From: Adlercreutzia murintestinalis
Lineage (GTDB): Bacteria; Actinomycetota; Coriobacteriia; Coriobacteriales; Eggerthellaceae
DNA: 64,000 bases
Direction: 5' to 3'
NCBI RefSeq assembly: GCF_943192905.1
Contig: NZ_CALPCC010000004.1
Span: forward strand, 1-64,000
The notes under the pieces were generated by a model. It saw only the letters and a program-made list of their open reading frames with translations. It did no database searches and was not told where the DNA came from. A program made the translations under genes and the position numbers. Positions 1 to 9,613 of the stretch are shown piece by piece (positions within the stretch are counted from its first letter, which is position 1; each line of letters opens with the position of its first letter).

Positions 1-2
1 GC

Positions 3-65
3 AAGAGTCGTAAGGGGCATACGAAGCGCAAGCGATGTATGCGGCATAAGGGCGCGTGGAGCTGA
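3..65 (+). CDS. Possible 3' end of an upstream basic protein (partial)
   Basis: An open frame enters from the window edge and ends at TGA 63-65. It encodes about 20 mostly Lys/Arg/His residues. The stop lies inside a 7-bp hairpin (59-83), the usual place for a gene end. In the standard S10 order the gene before rplB would be rplW (L23), but this tail does not resemble the normal acidic L23 C-terminus, so the identity is open and the frame may not be real. Confidence 0.25.
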   Translation, partial: KSRKGHTKRKRCMRHKGAWS

Positions 66-83
66 GCGTTGGGTGTTCAGCTC
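59..83 (+). terminator. Hairpin after upstream gene
   Basis: GAGCTGA (59-65) pairs with TCAGCTC (77-83) and is followed by a weakly T-rich stretch. It could terminate whatever lies upstream; the U-tract is poor. Confidence 0.35.
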
Positions 84-181
84 TACCGTTCTTTCAAGGT
101 TCACTCGTCGTTCGATCATGCGTCCGAATGAGGGCGGCAGCTACATATATATGGAGATATATGAATGAGGACGACAGCTGC

Positions 182-215
182 ATGGAGGTATACCTATATA
201 AAGGTATACCTCCAT
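182..215. repeat. 14-bp perfect inverted repeat
   Basis: ATGGAGGTATACCT (182-195) and its exact complement (202-215) flank the 6-nt loop ATATAA. The base composition is far more AT-rich than the surroundings. The right arm is followed by TTTT, so it could act as a terminator in front of rplB; a protein-binding palindrome is also possible. Confidence 0.7.
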
Positions 216-227
216 TTTCGTTTGCCA

Positions 228-329
228 GCTGCTTCCGCGTATGCACCATACTCATTCATCACTTGCTTTCGCGTACGCACCATCTTTGTCCATCGCTTGC
301 TTCTGCGCATGCACCGTCTTCATTCGCCA
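228..329. repeat. Three 34-bp imperfect tandem repeats
   Basis: Three consecutive units start at 228, 262 and 296. Each opens with a GCTTGCTTTCGCG-like motif followed by a TGCACCAT-like motif, with substitutions but no indels. The 1-549 gap has no convincing gene; it holds this array, the 182-215 palindrome and the promoter below. Confidence 0.75.
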
Positions 330-346
330 TTCGTTCGACATTTCTT

Positions 347-376
347 TTGTTCGGAAGGAACATTCTGTGCTACACT
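347..376 (+). promoter_or_regulatory. Probable promoter for the rplB-led operon
   Basis: TTGTTC (347-352) and TACACT (371-376) are separated by 18 bp, with a TG dinucleotide one base before the -10 (extended -10). Transcription would start near 383 and give a leader of about 165 nt before rplB. This implies that the ribosomal block from rplB onward can be expressed separately from upstream S10-operon genes. Confidence 0.5.
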
Positions 377-549
377 ACTCATTCGCGTCTGTCCGTGTAT
401 AGACACACCCGGGCGCGTGGTAAGGCCGCGTCGCAGTTCAGAGCCTCTTACTCTGACGAAGTGGCCATGGTCTTGCCGGAACGTAAGGAAGAAACGGCTG
501 GTGTGCGGAGAGGCGCGCGAGCAGTCGTTTCAAAGAAGAAGGGAACAAC

Positions 550-1380
<831 letters not shown>

Positions 1381-1398
1381 CCGAGCAAGGAGATCGAA

Positions 1399-1671
1399 TT
1401 GAGCAGAAGTCTGAAGAAAGGCCCATTCATTGAGCCGCGCCTTCTCGGTCGAATCCAGGCGATGAACGAGGCAGGCGAAAAGAACGTCATCAAAACATGG
1501 AGCCGCGCAAGCACCATCTTCCCGGAGATGGTCGGTCACACCATTGCGGTGTACGACGGCCGCAAGCACGTGCCCGTGTATGTAACTGAGAGCATGGTCG
1601 GCCACAAGCTGGGCGAATTCGCGCCCACCCGCACCTTCAAGGGTCATTCCGCCGACAAGGGAAAGCGATAG
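1399..1671 (+). CDS. rpsS: 30S ribosomal protein S19
   Basis: 90 residues, full length. It begins [10 protein letters not shown], the S19 signature, from a TTG start preceded by AAGGAG. S19 sits in the 30S head with S13 and contacts the A-site region. It lies 18 bp after rplB and 12 bp before rplV, so co-transcription is clear. Confidence 0.97.
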   Translation: MSRSLKKGPFIEPRLLGRIQAMNEAGEKNVIKTWSRASTIFPEMVGHTIAVYDGRKHVPVYVTESMVGHKLGEFAPTRTFKGHSADKGKR

Positions 1672-1683
1672 GAGGCGCCGCAC

Positions 1684-2025
1684 ATGGAGGTTAAAGCAGT
1701 TTCCAAGTACGTTCGCGTGTCTCCGCGCAAGGCCCGCGTCGTCGTGGATCTGATCCGCGGCAAGCAGATCGAGAACGCCCGCGAGATCCTGGCGTTTTCC
1801 GAGCGCGCGATCGCCGAGACGGTGTTGAAGACGCTGAACTCGGCCGTGGCCAACGCAGAGCACAACAACAACCTTCGCGCCGACAACCTGGTCGTGAAGA
1901 CGGCATTCGTGGACGAGGGCCCCACGCTCAAGCGCATTCGTCCGCGCGCCAAGGGCAGCGCTTCCCGCATCAACAAGCGCACCAGCCACATCACGATCAT
2001 CGTCGCACCGCGAGAGGAGGCTTAA
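1684..2025 (+). CDS. rplV: 50S ribosomal protein L22
   Basis: 113 residues, typical. The family motif [18 protein letters not shown] is at residues 10-27, and the C-terminal extended beta-hairpin segment ([13 protein letters not shown], about 85-97) would line the peptide exit tunnel. A good AGGAGG SD precedes the ATG. The rpsC start lies 3 bp after the stop. Confidence 0.97.
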   Translation: MEVKAVSKYVRVSPRKARVVVDLIRGKQIENAREILAFSERAIAETVLKTLNSAVANAEHNNNLRADNLVVKTAFVDEGPTLKRIRPRAKGSASRINKRTSHITIIVAPREEA

Positions 2026-2028
2026 AGC

Positions 2029-2745
2029 ATGGGTCAGAAAGTAAGCCCTACCGGTTTCCGCCTGGGCATCACCGAGGACTGGCGCAGTCGCTGGTATGCC
2101 GATAAGAACTACAAGGAGACCCTGGAGAACGATCTTGCTATCCGTAAGTTCCTGGATAAGCAGCTGGCCCGCGCCGCCGTCTCCAAGACCGAGATCGAGC
2201 GCGCTGGCGACAAGATCACCGTCACCATCACCACGGCTCGCCCGGGCATCGTGATCGGCAAGAAGGGCGCCGAGATCGACGCACTGCGCAAGAAGCTGGA
2301 GAAGGTCGCCAATGGCACCGTCGCCGTGAACGTGGTGGAGATTCGCCGCCCCGAGCTGGACGCTGAGCTGATCGCTCAGAGCGTGGCCGAGCAGTTGGAG
2401 GGCCGCGTGGCTTTCCGTCGCGCCATGCGCAAGGCAGTGCAGTCTGCCCGCAAGTCCGGTGCCAAGGGCATCCGCATTCAGTGCTCGGGCCGCCTGGGTG
2501 GCGCCGAGATGAGCCGTCGCGAGTGGTATCGCGAAGGCCGCGTGCCGCTGCAAACGCTGCGCGCTAAGATCGATTACGGGTTCGCCACCGCGAACACCCA
2601 GATGGGCGCTATCGGCGTGCAGGTGTGGGTGTACCACGGCGATGTGCTGCCCGGCCAGAAGGCACCCGAACCGGCGCTGGAAGGCTCCAGCCGTCCGGAG
2701 CGTCGCGGTGGCCGCGGCCGTCGCAACGAAGGAGGTCGCAGATAA
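2029..2745 (+). CDS. rpsC: 30S ribosomal protein S3
   Basis: 238 residues. It has the [13 protein letters not shown] start, a type II KH RNA-binding domain with [12 protein letters not shown] around residues 72-83, and the C-terminal S3 domain with [12 protein letters not shown]3 forms part of the mRNA entry channel and helicase site. The tail after about 215 is an Arg/Gly-rich extension, common in actinobacterial S3. The stop abuts the rplP ATG. Confidence 0.98.
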   Translation: MGQKVSPTGFRLGITEDWRSRWYADKNYKETLENDLAIRKFLDKQLARAAVSKTEIERAGDKITVTITTARPGIVIGKKGAEIDALRKKLEKVANGTVAVNVVEIRRPELDAELIAQSVAEQLEGRVAFRRAMRKAVQSARKSGAKGIRIQCSGRLGGAEMSRREWYREGRVPLQTLRAKIDYGFATANTQMGAIGVQVWVYHGDVLPGQKAPEPALEGSSRPERRGGRGRRNEGGRR

Positions 2746-3171
2746 ATGCTAATGCCTAAACGTGTGAAGCACCGCAAGGTGCAGCGCGGCTCTATGAAGG
2801 GCAACGCCAAGGGCGGCACGAAGCTGAACTTCGGCAGCTATGGCATTCAGGCCCTGGAGCGCCATTGGATCACCAACCGCCAGATAGAGGCTGCCCGTAT
2901 CGCCATGACCCGTCACATGAAGCGTGGCGGCAAGGTGTGGATCAGCATCTTCCCAGATAAGCCCATCTCCAAGAAGCCCGCTGAGACCCGCATGGGCAAG
3001 GGCAAGGGCGCGCCCGAGGCGTGGGTGGCTGTGGTCAAGCCCGGCCGCATCATGTTCGAGATCGACGGCGTGGACGACGAGACCGCACGCGAGGCGCTTC
3101 GCCTGGCCATCATGAAGCTGCCCATCAAGTGCAAGATCGTCACTCGCGAGAGCCAGAAGCAGGAGGACTAA
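2746..3171 (+). CDS. rplP: 50S ribosomal protein L16
   Basis: 141 residues, starting [11 protein letters not shown] as in most bacteria. The [22 protein letters not shown] motif region and the [21 protein letters not shown] region are present. L16 helps shape the A-site and the tRNA elbow contact on the 50S. It follows rpsC with no gap and abuts rpmC, so translational coupling is likely. Confidence 0.98.
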   Translation: MLMPKRVKHRKVQRGSMKGNAKGGTKLNFGSYGIQALERHWITNRQIEAARIAMTRHMKRGGKVWISIFPDKPISKKPAETRMGKGKGAPEAWVAVVKPGRIMFEIDGVDDETAREALRLAIMKLPIKCKIVTRESQKQED

Positions 3172-3366
3172 ATGAAAGCATCAGAGATCCGTGAGCTTTC
3201 TGCAGAAGACTTGACCGAGAAGCTCAAAGACGCCCGCGCAGAGCTGTTCAACCTGCGCTTCCAGATGGCAACCAGCCAGCTGGACAACACCGCGCGGGTC
3301 AAGCAGGTCAAGAAGGACATCGCGCGCATCCTCACCGAGCAGCGTGCCCGCGAGTTGAGCGCGTAA
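3172..3366 (+). CDS. rpmC: 50S ribosomal protein L29
   Basis: 64 residues of mainly helical sequence with the L29 motifs [14 protein letters not shown] (about 24-37) and [12 protein letters not shown]29 sits near the polypeptide exit and the trigger factor/SRP docking site. Its ATG immediately follows the rplP stop, and an SD-like AGGAG lies within the rplP end. Confidence 0.97.
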   Translation: MKASEIRELSAEDLTEKLKDARAELFNLRFQMATSQLDNTARVKQVKKDIARILTEQRARELSA

Positions 3367-3378
3367 AGGAGCAGATAG

Positions 3379-3639
3379 ATGTCAGAAACCAGGAATCTAC
3401 GCAAGGTGCGTCAGGGCGTTGTGGTCAGCAGCGCTAACGACAAGACCATCGTGGTTGCCGTGGAAGAGCGCAAGCCGCATCCCATCTATGGCAAGATGAT
3501 CACCACCACCAAAAAGTACCATGCCCACGACGAGGGCAACGAAGCCGGCAACGGCGACACCGTTCAGATCATGGAGACCCGCCCGCTTTCCAAGATGAAG
3601 CGCTGGCGTCTCGCCAAGATCGTCGAGAAGGCCAAATAG
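3379..3639 (+). CDS. rpsQ: 30S ribosomal protein S17
   Basis: 86 residues, OB-fold S17. It has [17 protein letters not shown] near residues 13-29 and the conserved HPIYGKMI and [13 protein letters not shown] segments. It is an early 16S rRNA assembly protein. The SD AAAGGAG lies 8 nt before the ATG. Confidence 0.97.
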   Translation: MSETRNLRKVRQGVVVSSANDKTIVVAVEERKPHPIYGKMITTTKKYHAHDEGNEAGNGDTVQIMETRPLSKMKRWRLAKIVEKAK

Positions 3640-3681
3640 CGGCTGCTTGCGAGCACTGCTTACCGTAGTAGGAGGAATAGC

Positions 3682-4050
3682 ATGATTCAGATGCAATCCA
3701 TGCTCAACGTGGCCGACAATTCCGGTGCCCGCCGCGTCCAGTGCATCAAAGTGCTGGGCGGCAGCAAGCGCCGTTACGCCGGCCTGGGCGACGTCATCGT
3801 GTGCTCCGTCAAGGAAGCGCAGCCCAATGGCGCCGTCAAGAAGGGCGAGGTTGTGCGCTGCGTCATCGTGCGCGTGAAGAAGGAAGTTCGTCGCGCCGAT
3901 GGCAGCTACATCAAGTTCGACCAGAACGCATGCGTGCTGATCAACAACGATGGCACGCCGCGCGGTACGCGTATCTTCGGGCCGGTTGCCCGCGAGCTGC
4001 GCGATAAGAAGTACATGAAGATCGTGTCGTTGGCACCGGAAACGCTGTAG
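3682..4050 (+). CDS. rplN: 50S ribosomal protein L14
   Basis: 122 residues, exactly the usual length. [19 protein letters not shown] at the start is diagnostic. L14 lies at the subunit interface and contacts 16S helix 14 and L19. Preceded by AGGAGG. The 42-bp gap from rpsQ has no obvious terminator. Confidence 0.98.
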   Translation: MIQMQSMLNVADNSGARRVQCIKVLGGSKRRYAGLGDVIVCSVKEAQPNGAVKKGEVVRCVIVRVKKEVRRADGSYIKFDQNACVLINNDGTPRGTRIFGPVARELRDKKYMKIVSLAPETL

Positions 4051-4062
4051 GAGGTGCTGAAG

Positions 4063-4404
4063 ATGACGAAGAAGACGAACGAGCGCAACGTGCTGCCCAT
4101 CAAGAAGGGCGACACCGTCACCGTGCTCGCCGGTAAGGACAAGGGTAAAGAAGGTAAGGTTCTGCGCACCGTGCCCGAGACCGAGCGCGTGGTGGTGGAG
4201 AAGGTCAATATGATGAAGAAGGCCATGCGTCCCACGCAGGCCAATCCGCAAGGCGGTATCTCCACCATAGAGGCCCCGCTGGCGGTCAGCAACGTGATGC
4301 TGGTGTGCCCGCATTGCAAGAAACCCACGCGTGCTGCGCGCCGTCGTACCGACGAGGGCAAGAAGATTCGCGTGTGCAAGAAGTGCGGCAAGGATATCGA
4401 CTAG
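4063..4404 (+). CDS. rplX: 50S ribosomal protein L24 with zinc ribbon
   Basis: 113 residues from ATG 4063. That start is preferred over an in-frame GTG at 4054 because the GTG falls inside the TAGGAGGT SD. The KOW motif lies at about 17-30 ([15 protein letters not shown]). The C-terminus carries CPHC near 83 and CKKC near 106, a four-cysteine zinc ribbon found in many but not all L24 proteins. L24 is an assembly initiator on 23S rRNA. Confidence 0.96.
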   Translation: MTKKTNERNVLPIKKGDTVTVLAGKDKGKEGKVLRTVPETERVVVEKVNMMKKAMRPTQANPQGGISTIEAPLAVSNVMLVCPHCKKPTRAARRRTDEGKKIRVCKKCGKDID

Positions 4405-4661
4405 TTCCGTCGGCCTCGACGGCCGCCGGAATTGCTTGACGCTGACGTACTGGCGAACAAGCAAGTCACTTATTGCGGAAGAGCGGTCGCGGATATCACC
4501 GCAGCGCGATTCTGCAGCGCAAGAAGAACGTGATACCTCGTCGCATTCTTCGATGCGCGAAGCCAAGCGCAAGGCGATACCCGCGACCGCTTGGGAAGAA
4601 TGCCTTTAAGGGCAGGAGGTCGGAAACCCCCTGCCGAGCGAAAACGAAGGAGAGCAAGACT
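4405..4661 (+). promoter_or_regulatory. Structured 257-bp spacer/leader before rplE
   Basis: The largest gap inside the ribosomal block. It contains a perfect 11-bp inverted repeat (AGCGGTCGCGG 4482-4492 with CCGCGACCGCT 4581-4591) enclosing a smaller GAAGAA/TTCTTC pairing, preceded by a 7-bp pair (4433-4439 with 4458-4464). The frame continuous with rplE is open here but lacks L5 similarity, so it is taken as non-coding. An autoregulatory ribosomal-protein leader is possible. Confidence 0.45.
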
Positions 4662-5213
4662 ATGGCAGAGATGCCCCGTTTGAAGAAGAAGTACCTGGAC
4701 GAGGTCCGTGGGAACCTTCAGAAGGAACTCAACATCGACAACGTGATGGACGTTCCGCGCCTGAAGAAGATCGTCGTGAACATGGGCGTGGGCGAAGCTG
4801 CTCAGGACAGCAAGCAGCTGGAAGGCGCCATCAACGACATTCGCGTCATCACCGGTCAGCAGCCCATGGTCTGCAAGGCCAAGAAATCCATCGCAGGCTT
4901 CAAGCTGCGCGAGGGCCAGCCGATCGGCTGCAAGGTGACCCTGCGCGGCGACCGCATGTGGGAGTTCTTCGACCGCCTGGTGGCAACCGCCATTCCGCGT
5001 ATCCGCGACTTCCGCGGCATGTCTCGCACCAGCTTCGATGGGCGCGGCAACTACTCTATGGGCGTGACCGAGCAGTTGATCTTCCCGGAGATCGACTACG
5101 ACAAGATCGATCACACGCGCGGCATGGATATCACATTCGTTACGAGCGCGGCAAACGACGAGGGCGCCCTTCAGCTGATGAGCGACCTCGGTTTCCCGTT
5201 CAAGAGCAAGTAA
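4662..5213 (+). CDS. rplE: 50S ribosomal protein L5
   Basis: 183 residues from ATG 4662, preceded by AAGGAG. The upstream in-frame extension is rejected because L5 proteins begin with the [11 protein letters not shown]-type helix. The conserved motifs [21 protein letters not shown] and IPRIRDFRG are present. L5 binds 5S rRNA and the P-site tRNA elbow. It follows an unusually long, foldable spacer. Confidence 0.97.
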   Translation: MAEMPRLKKKYLDEVRGNLQKELNIDNVMDVPRLKKIVVNMGVGEAAQDSKQLEGAINDIRVITGQQPMVCKAKKSIAGFKLREGQPIGCKVTLRGDRMWEFFDRLVATAIPRIRDFRGMSRTSFDGRGNYSMGVTEQLIFPEIDYDKIDHTRGMDITFVTSAANDEGALQLMSDLGFPFKSK

Positions 5214-5286
5214 AGCGGCTGGCCCTGAGGGGCCTTCCGTGTAACCTCGACCCGGGCCTGGCAGGCCCACAAGAAAGAAGGAATGC

Positions 5287-5472
5287 ATGGCTAAGAAATC
5301 GATGATTGCCAAGGCCAAGCGCGAGCCCAAGTACAGCACGCGTCAGCACAATCGCTGCATGCGCTGCGGTCGTCCTCGCGGCTACTATCGCAAGTTCGGC
5401 CTGTGCCGTATCTGCTTGCGCGAACTGGCCAACGAAGGCAAGCTGCCCGGCGTCACCAAGTCCAGCTGGTAA
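5287..5472 (+). CDS. rpsN: 30S ribosomal protein S14, zinc-binding (type Z)
   Basis: 61 residues, the length of the short zinc form. Cysteines at 24, 27, 40 and 43 make the CxxC-CxxC zinc site ([20 protein letters not shown]). S14 completes the 30S head. Because this form needs zinc, genomes often carry a second zinc-free paralogue; none is in this window. A GC hairpin lies in the gap before it. Confidence 0.98.
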   Translation: MAKKSMIAKAKREPKYSTRQHNRCMRCGRPRGYYRKFGLCRICLRELANEGKLPGVTKSSW

Positions 5473-5582
5473 ACGACACGGTCGACGCAATAAGGGTGTG
5501 CCCGCGCCGCAGGCGCAGCCGCTATGGGCGGCATGCGAACCGAGGCGCTGTGGCTCATCACTGAACAAAGGAGAAACCTGAA

Positions 5583-5981
5583 ATGACAATGACCGATCCT
5601 ATAGCAGACATGTTGACGCGCGTGCGCAACGCCCAGTCTGCGGCAAAGGACACCGTGTCCATGCCCACCAGCAAGAAGCTGGTCGAGATCGCGCGCATCA
5701 TGGACGAAGAGGGCTACATCAACGGCTACGAGGTGGAAAACGGCGAGCCGCGCGGCACGCTGACCATCACCTTGAAGTACGGCCCGAAGAAAGAGAAGAC
5801 CATCCGCGGCATCAAGCGCATCAGCAAGCCGGGTCTTCGCATCTACGCTGGCAAAGACGAGCTGCCCCGCGTGCTGGGCGGTTTGGGCACGGCCATCATA
5901 TCCACCTCTAACGGCGTCATGACCGATCGCGATGCTCGCAAAAAGGGCATCGGCGGCGAGGTCATCGCCTACATCTGGTAG
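5583..5981 (+). CDS. rpsH: 30S ribosomal protein S8
   Basis: 132 residues starting [18 protein letters not shown]. The C-terminal [20 protein letters not shown] motif is the S8 signature. S8 binds 16S helix 21, and in E. coli it also represses the spc operon by binding mRNA near rplE. The unusual spacer before rplE in this genome would be a candidate target. SD AAAGGAG. Confidence 0.98.
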   Translation: MTMTDPIADMLTRVRNAQSAAKDTVSMPTSKKLVEIARIMDEEGYINGYEVENGEPRGTLTITLKYGPKKEKTIRGIKRISKPGLRIYAGKDELPRVLGGLGTAIISTSNGVMTDRDARKKGIGGEVIAYIW

Positions 5982-5996
5982 GAAGGGGACACGCAT

Positions 5997-6536
5997 ATGT
6001 CACGTATCGGCAAGATGCCCATTCCCGTACCGTCCGGGGTGGAAGTGAAGATCGACGGCACCACGGTGACCGTCAAGGGCAAGAAGGGCGAGCTCACCCG
6101 TACCTTCCAGCCCACCATGATCATCAAGCAGGAGGGCGACGAGGTTCTGGTCAGCCCTGCCAACGATGAGCGCCAGACCAACGCCTATTGGGGCCTGACC
6201 CGCAGCTTGCTGCACAACATGGTGGTGGGCGTCTCTGAGGGTTACAGCAAGAAGCTGGAGCTGGTGGGCGTTGGCTACCGTGCCGCGCTCAAGGGCCGCG
6301 ACCTGGAGATGCAGCTGGGCTTTTCCCATCCGGTGCTGGTGAAGGCGCCGGAGGGCATCACCTTCGAGGTGCCCTCGCAGACCGAGATCACCGTATCGGG
6401 CGCCTCTAAGGAGCAGGTGGGCCAGGTGGCCGCCGACATCCGCAAATGGCGCAAGCCTGAGCCGTACAAGGGCAAGGGCATTCGCTACGAAGGCGAGTAC
6501 GTCCGTCGCAAGGCCGGCAAAGCCGGTAAGGAATAA
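5997..6536 (+). CDS. rplF: 50S ribosomal protein L6
   Basis: 179 residues with two L6 domains. [15 protein letters not shown] opens the protein, and the family signature [23 protein letters not shown] closes it. L6 lies near the factor-binding centre beside the sarcin-ricin loop. It is 15 bp after rpsH with SD GGAAGGGG. Confidence 0.98.
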   Translation: MSRIGKMPIPVPSGVEVKIDGTTVTVKGKKGELTRTFQPTMIIKQEGDEVLVSPANDERQTNAYWGLTRSLLHNMVVGVSEGYSKKLELVGVGYRAALKGRDLEMQLGFSHPVLVKAPEGITFEVPSQTEITVSGASKEQVGQVAADIRKWRKPEPYKGKGIRYEGEYVRRKAGKAGKE

Positions 6537-6548
6537 GGGAGGCTGGAC

Positions 6549-6920
6549 ATGCAGAAGAACATCCTCAAGCGCCAATCCGGCCTGGCCCGCCGCCATCGCC
6601 GTGTTCGCGGCAAGATCAGCGGCACCGCTGCGCGCCCGCGCCTGTGCGTGACCCGCAGCAACAACAACATCTACGCTCAGGTGATCGACGACGTGGCCCG
6701 CGTTACTATTTGCGGCGCGTCCACCATGGGCGCCGACTTCAAGAAGACTGGTGCGAAGGCTTCTACGGTGGCAGGCGCCGCCGAGCTGGGCACCATCATC
6801 GGGAAGTTGGCGCAGGAGAAGGGCGTCAAGGAAGTCGTGTTCGATCGCGGTGGCAATCTGTACCACGGGCGTGTTAAGGCCCTGGCTGACGCAGCCCGCG
6901 AAGCCGGCCTTAAGTTCTAG
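6549..6920 (+). CDS. rplR: 50S ribosomal protein L18
   Basis: 123 residues. The Arg/Lys-rich N-terminus ([19 protein letters not shown]) binds 5S rRNA. The C-terminal core includes [26 protein letters not shown], typical L18. SD GGGAGG before the ATG; 10 bp separate it from rpsE. Confidence 0.98.
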   Translation: MQKNILKRQSGLARRHRRVRGKISGTAARPRLCVTRSNNNIYAQVIDDVARVTICGASTMGADFKKTGAKASTVAGAAELGTIIGKLAQEKGVKEVVFDRGGNLYHGRVKALADAAREAGLKF

Positions 6921-6930
6921 GAGGAGACGA

Positions 6931-7452
6931 ATGGCCCGTAAACAACAGGAAAACGCTGTTCCCGAGCTGGAAGAGCGCGTCGTTAGCATCAACCGCGTCT
7001 CCAAGACCGTCAAGGGCGGCCGTCGCATGCAGCTGACGGCGCTCGTCGTGGTGGGCGACGGCAAGGGCAAGGTCGGCCTTGGCCTTGGCAAGTCGCAGGA
7101 AGTGCCCAACGCCATCAAGAAGGGCGTGGAGGACGCGAAGAAGAACATGTTCACCGTGCCCCTGACCGACGAGGGCAGCGTGCCGCATGAGATCATCGGC
7201 GAATACGGCGCTGGCCGCGTGTTGATCAAGCCAGCTGTGCCTGGTACTGGCGTTATGGCTGGTGGCCCGGTGCGCGCCATCATGGAACTCGCTGGCGTGA
7301 AGAACGTCATCACCAAGAGCCTGGGCACGTCCAACGCCATGAATATCGTGAAGGCTGCTGCCGAAGGCCTGAAGGCCATGGAAAGCCCCGAGACGGTGGC
7401 TGCTCGCCGCGGCACCACGGTGGACAAGATGTTCGGCAGGAAGGATAAGTAG
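6931..7452 (+). CDS. rpsE: 30S ribosomal protein S5
   Basis: 173 residues from ATG 6931 behind GGAGGAG. The open frame upstream overlaps rplR and is not used. It carries the double-stranded-RNA-binding-like N-domain ([22 protein letters not shown]) and the C-domain with [15 protein letters not shown]5 contributes to decoding fidelity and mRNA unwinding. Confidence 0.98.
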   Translation: MARKQQENAVPELEERVVSINRVSKTVKGGRRMQLTALVVVGDGKGKVGLGLGKSQEVPNAIKKGVEDAKKNMFTVPLTDEGSVPHEIIGEYGAGRVLIKPAVPGTGVMAGGPVRAIMELAGVKNVITKSLGTSNAMNIVKAAAEGLKAMESPETVAARRGTTVDKMFGRKDK

Positions 7453-7454
7453 CC

Positions 7455-7646
7455 ATGGCTGAAGCGAAGAAGACCCTGCGCCTCACGCAGGTGAAAAGCC
7501 AGATCGGCCGCAAGTACGATCAGGACCGCACGCTGCGTGCCCTGGGCTTGGGCCGCATCGGCAAGACGCACGATATCGTGGATAACGAGTCCGTGCGCGG
7601 CATGATCTTCAAGGTCAAGCACCTCATCGAGGTAGAAGAGATTTAA
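7455..7646 (+). CDS. rpmD: 50S ribosomal protein L30
   Basis: 63 residues. The L30 motif IGRKYDQDRTLRALGLGRIGKTHDI spans about 15-40. The initiator ATG lies 2 bp after the rpsE stop, and an SD-like AGGAAGG sits inside the rpsE end. Confidence 0.97.
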   Translation: MAEAKKTLRLTQVKSQIGRKYDQDRTLRALGLGRIGKTHDIVDNESVRGMIFKVKHLIEVEEI

Positions 7647-7686
7647 GTGAAAGCGAGCGCCTGAGGGCGCGACAAAAAGGAGCAAC

Positions 7687-8136
7687 ATGGAGATCAAAGA
7701 TCTGAAGCCCGCAGAGGGTTCCACTCATCGCAAGAAGCGCGTTGGCCGCGGCCCCGCATCCGGCAAAGGCAAGACCGCCGGTCGTGGCATGAACGGCCAG
7801 AAGAGCCGCGCTGGTGGTGGCAAGGGCAACGGTTTCGAGGGCGGCCAGACGCCGCTGGCTCGTCGTCTGCCGAAGCTACCAGGCTTTCGTAATCCCAACA
7901 AGGTGTACTACATCGCGGTGAACGTGAGCCGCCTGGATGCGAAGTACGACGCGGGCGAGACCGTGGATGCCGACAGCCTGAAAGCCAAGGGCATCATCAA
8001 GCACACTACTGACCCGGTGAAGGTCCTCGGCGACGGCGAGATCACGAAGGCGCTCACCGTCAAGGTGGACAAGATCTCTGCTTCGGCGAAAGCCAAGATC
8101 GAAGCAGCTGGAGGAAAGGTCGAAGAGCCTTGCTAA
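7687..8136 (+). CDS. rplO: 50S ribosomal protein L15
   Basis: 149 residues. The glycine/arginine-rich loop region (KKRVGRGPASGKGKTAGRG) and GFEGGQTPLARRLPKLPGF are typical of L15. It is a late 50S assembly protein. Its last codons overlap the TTG start of secY by 7 nt, so the pair is translationally coupled. Confidence 0.98.
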   Translation: MEIKDLKPAEGSTHRKKRVGRGPASGKGKTAGRGMNGQKSRAGGGKGNGFEGGQTPLARRLPKLPGFRNPNKVYYIAVNVSRLDAKYDAGETVDADSLKAKGIIKHTTDPVKVLGDGEITKALTVKVDKISASAKAKIEAAGGKVEEPC

Positions 8137-9410
8137 GCTCGATTATCGACGCGTTCAAAGTACCGGAACTGCGCAAGAAGATCCTCTTCACGCTGGCTAT
8201 TCTTGCGCTGTACCGCTTTGGCGCTTACGTGCCGGTCCCCGGCATTCCGTTCAACGAGTTCGCCACCGCCTATCAGGATTCCGGCGTTGCCATGAGCATG
8301 CTCGACCTGTTCACCGGTGGCGCGCTTTCCAACTTCAGCGTCTTCTCGCTGGGCATCATGCCCTACATCACCGCATCCATCATCATGCAACTGATGCAGG
8401 GTGTCATTCCGGCCGTGGGCCGCTGGGCCAAGGAAGGCGACTCGGGCCGCAAGAAGATCACGCAGGTCACGCGTTACCTGACGCTGGGCCTGGGCCTGAT
8501 CAATGCGGTCGGTTATCTGTTGCTGTTCCAGTCGCCTGCATACGGCGTCACGTTCAGCGACCAGGTGCCCTATGCGCTGACGGCCACCATCATCGTGTTC
8601 ACGCTGGTGGCGGGCACGGCATTCATCATGTGGATGGGCGAGCTCATCACGCAGCGCGGCATCGGCAACGGCATGTCGCTGATCATCTTCATCAGCATCG
8701 TCAGCGGCGTTCCGCCTGCCATCTTCAGCTCCATCAACCTGACGGCTGATCTGGGTATGGGCATCGCCGTGACCGTGTTGATCCTCATCGTGGTGCTGGC
8801 GTGCATTCCGGTCATCATCTTCATCGAACGCGCACAGCGCCGTATTCCGGTCAACTACGCCAAGCGCGTGTCCGGGCGCAAGATGATGGGCGGCCAGAGC
8901 ACCTACATTCCATTGAAGGTGAACGCAGCGGGCGTTATCCCCATCATCTTCGCAAGTTGTATCCTGTATCTTCCGGCACAGCTGGCGGCCATCTTCAACG
9001 TGGGTTGGCTGACCACGTTCGCTGATTGGTGCTCCACTGGCTGGCTGAACTGGATCCTGACGCTGCTGCTGATCGTGTTCTTCTCGTACTTCTACACCTC
9101 CATGGTGTTCAATCCCGAGGAAACGGCTGACAACCTGCGCAAGCAGGGTGGCTTCATTCCGGGCGTGCGTCCGGGGTCGGCCACGGTCACCTACATCAAA
9201 AACACACTGCGGCGCATCACGCTGCCAGGTGGCATCTTCATCGCGTTGATCGCGGTGGTGCCCACCATCATCTTCTTCTTCACGAACAACCAGCTGATCC
9301 AGTCGTTCGGCGGTACGTCCATTCTGATCATGATCGGCGTGGCGCTCGACACGATGAGCAAGGTGGAGAGCCAGTTGAAGATGCACAACTACGAAGGATT
9401 CTTCAAGTAG
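8130..9410 (+). CDS. secY: Preprotein translocase subunit SecY
   Basis: 426 residues with ten predicted membrane helices. It forms the SecYEG channel in the cytoplasmic membrane. Family landmarks are PVPGIPFNEF near 33, the plug/TM2 region FSLGIMPYITASIIMQLM, GERITQRGIGNG-like sequence in TM4 and the cytoplasmic loop NPEETADNLRKQGGFIPGVRPG. The TTG start overlaps the end of rplO and is preceded by GGAGGA at longer than usual spacing. It works with secDF at 43751. Confidence 0.98.
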   Translation: MLSSIIDAFKVPELRKKILFTLAILALYRFGAYVPVPGIPFNEFATAYQDSGVAMSMLDLFTGGALSNFSVFSLGIMPYITASIIMQLMQGVIPAVGRWAKEGDSGRKKITQVTRYLTLGLGLINAVGYLLLFQSPAYGVTFSDQVPYALTATIIVFTLVAGTAFIMWMGELITQRGIGNGMSLIIFISIVSGVPPAIFSSINLTADLGMGIAVTVLILIVVLACIPVIIFIERAQRRIPVNYAKRVSGRKMMGGQSTYIPLKVNAAGVIPIIFASCILYLPAQLAAIFNVGWLTTFADWCSTGWLNWILTLLLIVFFSYFYTSMVFNPEETADNLRKQGGFIPGVRPGSATVTYIKNTLRRITLPGGIFIALIAVVPTIIFFFTNNQLIQSFGGTSILIMIGVALDTMSKVESQLKMHNYEGFFK

Positions 9411-9430
9411 GATTCAACCTGCATCTGGGA

Positions 9431-9540
9431 GGACCCTGCTGGCATGCTCGGTCGCTCGAACAGTCCTCGCTCGGCGGGAATGTCCACTGGACGTTCCCGT
9501 TTGCTGCGTGACTTGCTTGGTGAGCACGCCACCAGGGTCC
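9431..9540. ncRNA. Strongly structured secY-adk intergenic element
   Basis: Bases 9431-9449 pair with 9522-9540 over 19 positions with two mismatches. This closes a loop that contains a second hairpin (9475-9499). It could be a folded leader of adk, a processed RNA, or a small mobile palindromic element. No riboswitch class is recognised. Confidence 0.45.
9475..9504 (+). terminator. Probable secY terminator/inner hairpin
   Basis: CGGGAATGTCC (9475-9485) pairs with GGACGTTCCCG (9489-9499) around the loop ACT and is followed by TTT. It would end transcription of the ribosomal block or attenuate into adk. Confidence 0.55.
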
Positions 9541-9613
9541 AATCGGTTGGAGGACATCCCATGGCGATCGGTGTGGTTGTGCATCGTTCGCTTATAAATC
9601 GAAAGGATTAAGG

